From Candidatus Heimdallarchaeota archaeon (lineage in GTDB: Archaea; Asgardarchaeota; Heimdallarchaeia; Heimdallarchaeales; Heimdallarchaeaceae), in contig JAEOTG010000054.1 in NCBI GenBank assembly GCA_016839985.1, forward strand, positions 1 to 22,799: 22,799 nt of DNA. Direction: 5' to 3'. The position numbers and the translations under genes were made by a program. Each line of letters opens with the position of its first letter. Within the stretch, counting starts at the first letter, position 1. The notes under the pieces are model-generated. The model was not told the origin of the DNA. It did not search any database and was given only the letters and a program-made list of their open reading frames with translations. Positions 21,901 to 22,799 of the stretch are shown here, piece by piece.

Positions 21901-22799
21901 TATCACAAGCTCATCTTATAAGACCCTCTGAACTAATAACTGAGAAAAAACTAGACGATTTGAAGGATTTAGGGATTACAGATATTGAAACACTATTTTA
22001 TTCTGCATCTTTGTTAGGCATCTCTGAAATACTTCTAGTTGAAGAATATAAGAAAGCAAAGGAACTCTTATCAGGTTCAATTAGATTTATAGGTTTTCTA
22101 TCCTATGATGAGATTAAACGTTTGGAGTATCATGAAATAAATTCAGTCATAGATCTCGCTTTGTTGAATAAAGATGAGTTATTTACTATTACTCAAAATC
22201 CAATTTACAAAGAGTTTCACGCACTAGATCTCATATCATTTGATGAGTTATCAGAAAGAAGAATTAGTTCTGCTATACCTCTTACAGTTTGTCCTTCAAT
22301 TGAGGAAGATTATCATGAAAAACTTCTAGAGATAGGTATCAATTCAGTACAAGATTTTATATCAAGGATGGAAGAAATGAGAGAATCTCATCCAGCACTA
22401 GTTAGGTTGGATATATTCAGAGAAGTACTACTGTATCGTTCTTCAGTGGCTTTTATTGGTTTAGATAATCATCATGTTATGAAGCTTATATATTCTGGTG
22501 TTGGAGATATTCTCTCCTTCATTACAGAGGATGTTTCCACAATCTCTCTTTTACTGAAGATGTCAGAGAAGAAAGTACAAACATACTTGGATAAAATAAC
22601 TCCTTCTAACTTGATGAAAGAAGTAAAACGAAAAGGTGTCGAATTAGAAAATTTCTCTGTACTATCAAAGGGTAAAATTAATTCTCTTCTAAAATCTGGA
22701 AAAGTACATGTACAAGATTTGTATAGTTCAAATTATCAAGCATATCCTATTTTGAGTGTCTCTGGAGACTATATGAGAGATTTCCTAAATGGTTGTCAC
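15993..22799 (+). CDS. top6B: DNA topoisomerase VI subunit B with giant C-terminal repeat extension (3' truncated)
   Basis: One uninterrupted frame of 2,269 codons runs to the window edge. The first ~510 residues are a full TopoVI-B core. The GHKL ATPase has the N-box ELVENGLDAAEK (E41, N42, D45), DNGIG (93-97) and FGLGAK (G126-K130). The H2TH region follows (about 265-330), then the transducer, with STKIPF (466-471) and the downstream lysine SK (K476). The core ends in an Arg-rich helix, LGRRLKTFLSRAKRRRR. With subunit A (not in the window), the enzyme relaxes and decatenates DNA by ATP-driven double-strand passage. Family members end soon after this, at about 500-620 residues. Here more than 1,700 further residues follow, made of repeats such as LKANNIETIADFL, LRNRGISAVHQLF and LRENGIKTISEFI that resemble helix-hairpin-helix DNA-binding units. 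Base composition stays like the neighbours and there is no internal stop. The start is GTG, supported by an SD sequence; ATG 16020 is the alternative. Confidence 0.88.
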   Translation, partial: MSEDTVTKKMSAAAFFNENRAIAGFGNSMRAVFTSIRELVENGLDAAEKRGINPVIDLDLRKLSSREINELLDVKQYKKLEKHLDFLQLTCKDNGIGVPGHQIAELFGRVLTGTKYGVIQTRGRFGLGAKMCLLYSMSSVDLPAKIRSRYFMDDITHELHLMINLEKNEPVIMEQHEYLPGDPNYLEEPGTEISITFTGAWRLAKNSVKEYFKQLAIITPYSSFNIKVPADKEGEYEDLDFLSVVDDMPPPPQPVKIHPWGCDITQFKAELTASKSKTLKQFLATQFMGVNEEIAEGFFQLLEIDPNKSPNDITSHEIRRIVHEGFVKAYQEAKDVKRKRDRIFQFDDPKGTALSPLGSNRLRRGLEKELEPKFVEAVTRAPKAYSGHPFIVEVAIGYGGGVSEASQVKGATVQDNKIIYRYANRIPLIFGAGNDVISHTVSSIRWNEYGLTRQSDPLAIAVSVVSTKIPFPETSKEYISIVPEIEEEIRLALMQLGRRLKTFLSRAKRRRREHARLSRFVRSAPIIIENLTKILEDESVNYTDFRLETDRIAAALAHGASKKVKLFMPLGRRLFGANVWCPFRIQSVLKANNIETIADFLITPTEVLAKLLELSDQDIYNIKLRTISELDREGMSPEFDPKLFVSRTIERRFTQNEKPTITLKEALYRRWIQNSYHYFATDFYKLQNVTGLLEKLFENKKEELLHQYLLTKDKTSTATSEKRKQLLASLTKVDDLKIDTLFPTFEYIKDNSKGLISQETTIEEFLYQTKLPYSLNYQTEVTAVLINYLQNIFSQLCDKFPTFSKINVTKMKPDWTDAYTKNAFHRRKIKIIEDLVNAKLDDLVVIKELERNLYNTFLDILEKSSESIELSKFEFISDESLKEDEANVIKALFQKGVKTLSHLISLPTTSILKRDYTPLSDLLLKESKHKLISHIRESKNDKDLSHIKVIPKEIEQQLVNLQIFTTTAFLAFPSPHLRKIGLRKKDVERIKKSLGTPIFKWIKHQEMLKTTGIVSIEEIFYNPPEAYNLTGESKKEYLEIANLLLTPITFAFPSLRRQSYLLQEIGINCIGRFSIWSNSDLSDVLNISEERVKELKQSIKVEDVNKNKAEYGKSLNLLSNQYPRLVQFIEKHNLTIQDLYSVYPTEKPTLNTGFWENIRHLNKLANMEIIELTQLYPEKYKDLSLLKEALLRLKLRNIVTLRQFLDLIPEIIESELNTAKERKLVIELYNNIKNRTFSETEQFSKEILLISEYDEFVQTLGLPISRISKLTLEDFDKLRNRGISAVHQLFEYTLDELAAILVKSKEEIQQLLDEFAIEKKGTHFFEKIGSKYESLISFEYEESERFSSHEIISLILSGYDTVDKIFYLAHPLTFSSAVVNWNVIDKFRKLLRSPLTLVTWEKIITKTIQVEETEETQEIEEVQTRTLTTQQLNTFRNNGITKIIDLLVSKSEDIASFLGVNNEEAILLQRNVRISDTGIDLSELGILEPRIVRVLDENNIMTIEDLYFSTSKDKWNEDILPWDVIESFKAILNLSLNHISDMLDPEIIELLEKAKIKTLLGFMLSSPEILMEKTGIPDERFETIKSALDFSDIFGYFSLPVYFLPSLSFNQTELLRENGIKTISEFIIASPQKLSKLIKINPDIAEKIITSLTSSSIQAMYEQKGIFAFETQLFDKHEQRLLSRDSIFHFERFQTIQEILYTVEEQYYFSNPELWTKISAVKKYLSLPLKIFTEISEFSLEVLEQSDINYVYQLLFIPDADLTDPVLFRVVSTYSSKIIVMQAFHYFAKLPASVYNSSYFNSIIQDVENKTLSDVITDSKVIKDLTGKDKQYLTDHYNLTLIRSILELPLRITPFFTKIRKARRDEYKNVIIGDVFEINLEEHSALSPFFSSLMETDSLNKLIMELAIPIASMGLPRELTLKLSKSSINTLIDFFSLPEKQLSEISGFSQKQIREIKEILTYSDIVSFRLSQAHLIRPSELITEKKLDDLKDLGITDIETLFYSASLLGISEILLVEEYKKAKELLSGSIRFIGFLSYDEIKRLEYHEINSVIDLALLNKDELFTITQNPIYKEFHALDLISFDELSERRISSAIPLTVCPSIEEDYHEKLLEIGINSVQDFISRMEEMRESHPALVRLDIFREVLLYRSSVAFIGLDNHHVMKLIYSGVGDILSFITEDVSTISLLLKMSEKKVQTYLDKITPSNLMKEVKRKGVELENFSVLSKGKINSLLKSGKVHVQDLYSSNYQAYPILSVSGDYMRDFLNGCH
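17751..22799 (+). repeat. Protein-level tandem repeats (helix-hairpin-helix-like) in the topoisomerase extension
   Basis: Degenerate units of roughly 40-80 residues recur through the extension with the core pattern L-x3-G/N-I-x-T/S-I/V-x-D/E-h-h, followed by an SP-x-x-L-x-x-h half and a short helix ending in I-x-x-I. Clear examples begin near 17758 (LKANNIETIADFL), 18664 (LFQKGVKTLSHLI), 19824 (LRNRGISAVHQLF), 20296 (FRNNGITKIIDLL), 20650 (AKIKTLLGFML), 20838 (LRENGIKTISEFI), 21766 (SKSSINTLIDFF), 21957 (LKDLGITDIETLF) and 22326 (LEIGINSVQDFI). The spacing pattern recalls HhH, DUF4332 and RNA polymerase alpha-CTD folds. The repeats are not visible at the DNA level, so they are old. The number of units is estimated by eye at about fifteen to twenty or more. 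Confidence 0.65.

Noticed and set aside
1..22799. CRISPR array, tRNA/rRNA genes, transposon ends or integrase
   Set aside because: I looked for regularly spaced direct repeats, cloverleaf-like GC-rich segments and mobile-element proteins and found none.

Overview
The window is strongly AT-rich and gene-dense, with almost no intergenic space. It reads as archaeal. It carries a DNA topoisomerase VI B subunit, a non-canonical FtsZ/tubulin-family GTPase and a beta-CASP nuclease. AT-rich boxes sit about 25-28 bases before many start codons, as expected for leaderless archaeal mRNAs, and clear Shine-Dalgarno sequences appear mainly at coupled or tightly packed genes. The large low-GC genome, coiled-coil/winged-helix regulator, LVIVD-propeller surface protein and CD36-like ectodomain would suit an Asgard archaeon (Lokiarchaeia/Heimdallarchaeia-like). 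That placement is inference, because no rRNA or ribosomal protein is present. I saw no tRNA, rRNA, CRISPR array, insertion sequence or integrase, and no gene-free stretch longer than about 180 bases.

Left part (1-7250): single metabolic or housekeeping genes in alternating orientation. These are the 3' end of a beta-CASP metallo-beta-lactamase nuclease, an SDR oxidoreductase, a four-helix membrane protein, a small ferredoxin, a hotdog thioesterase, a two-helix membrane protein, a GNAT acetyltransferase, a sugar-nucleotide-type nucleotidyltransferase, a coiled-coil/winged-helix protein, a nitroreductase and a double zinc-ribbon membrane protein. Four convergent pairs end almost on top of one another: three overlap by 4, 4 and 12 bases and one is 12 bases apart.

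Middle part (7310-12690): a probable cytoskeletal or membrane-organising neighbourhood. A multi-spanning membrane protein is followed with zero spacing by an FtsZ/tubulin-family GTPase that keeps its nucleotide-binding and T7-loop catalytic motifs. The pair ends in a hairpin terminator. Across a divergent promoter lies pyruvate kinase, then a 418-residue protein that I interpret as a degenerate tubulin/FtsZ-fold protein. It keeps the second half of the fold but has lost the glycine-rich GTP loop and two of the three key T7 residues.

Right part (12690-22799): two unusual large genes. The first encodes a 996-residue surface protein with one N-terminal and one C-terminal membrane helix. Its ectodomain carries blocks resembling the eukaryotic CD36/LIMP-2 family in the right order, with an LVIVD-type beta-propeller inserted in the middle. 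The second is a topoisomerase VI B subunit whose complete ATPase/H2TH/transducer core (about 510 residues) continues in the same open frame into a C-terminal extension of more than 1,700 residues. The extension is built of degenerate helix-hairpin-helix-like repeats and is still open at the window edge. The strongest candidates for something undescribed are this giant topoisomerase VI B, the archaeal CD36-like/propeller protein, and the active plus degenerate tubulin-fold pair with its membrane partner.
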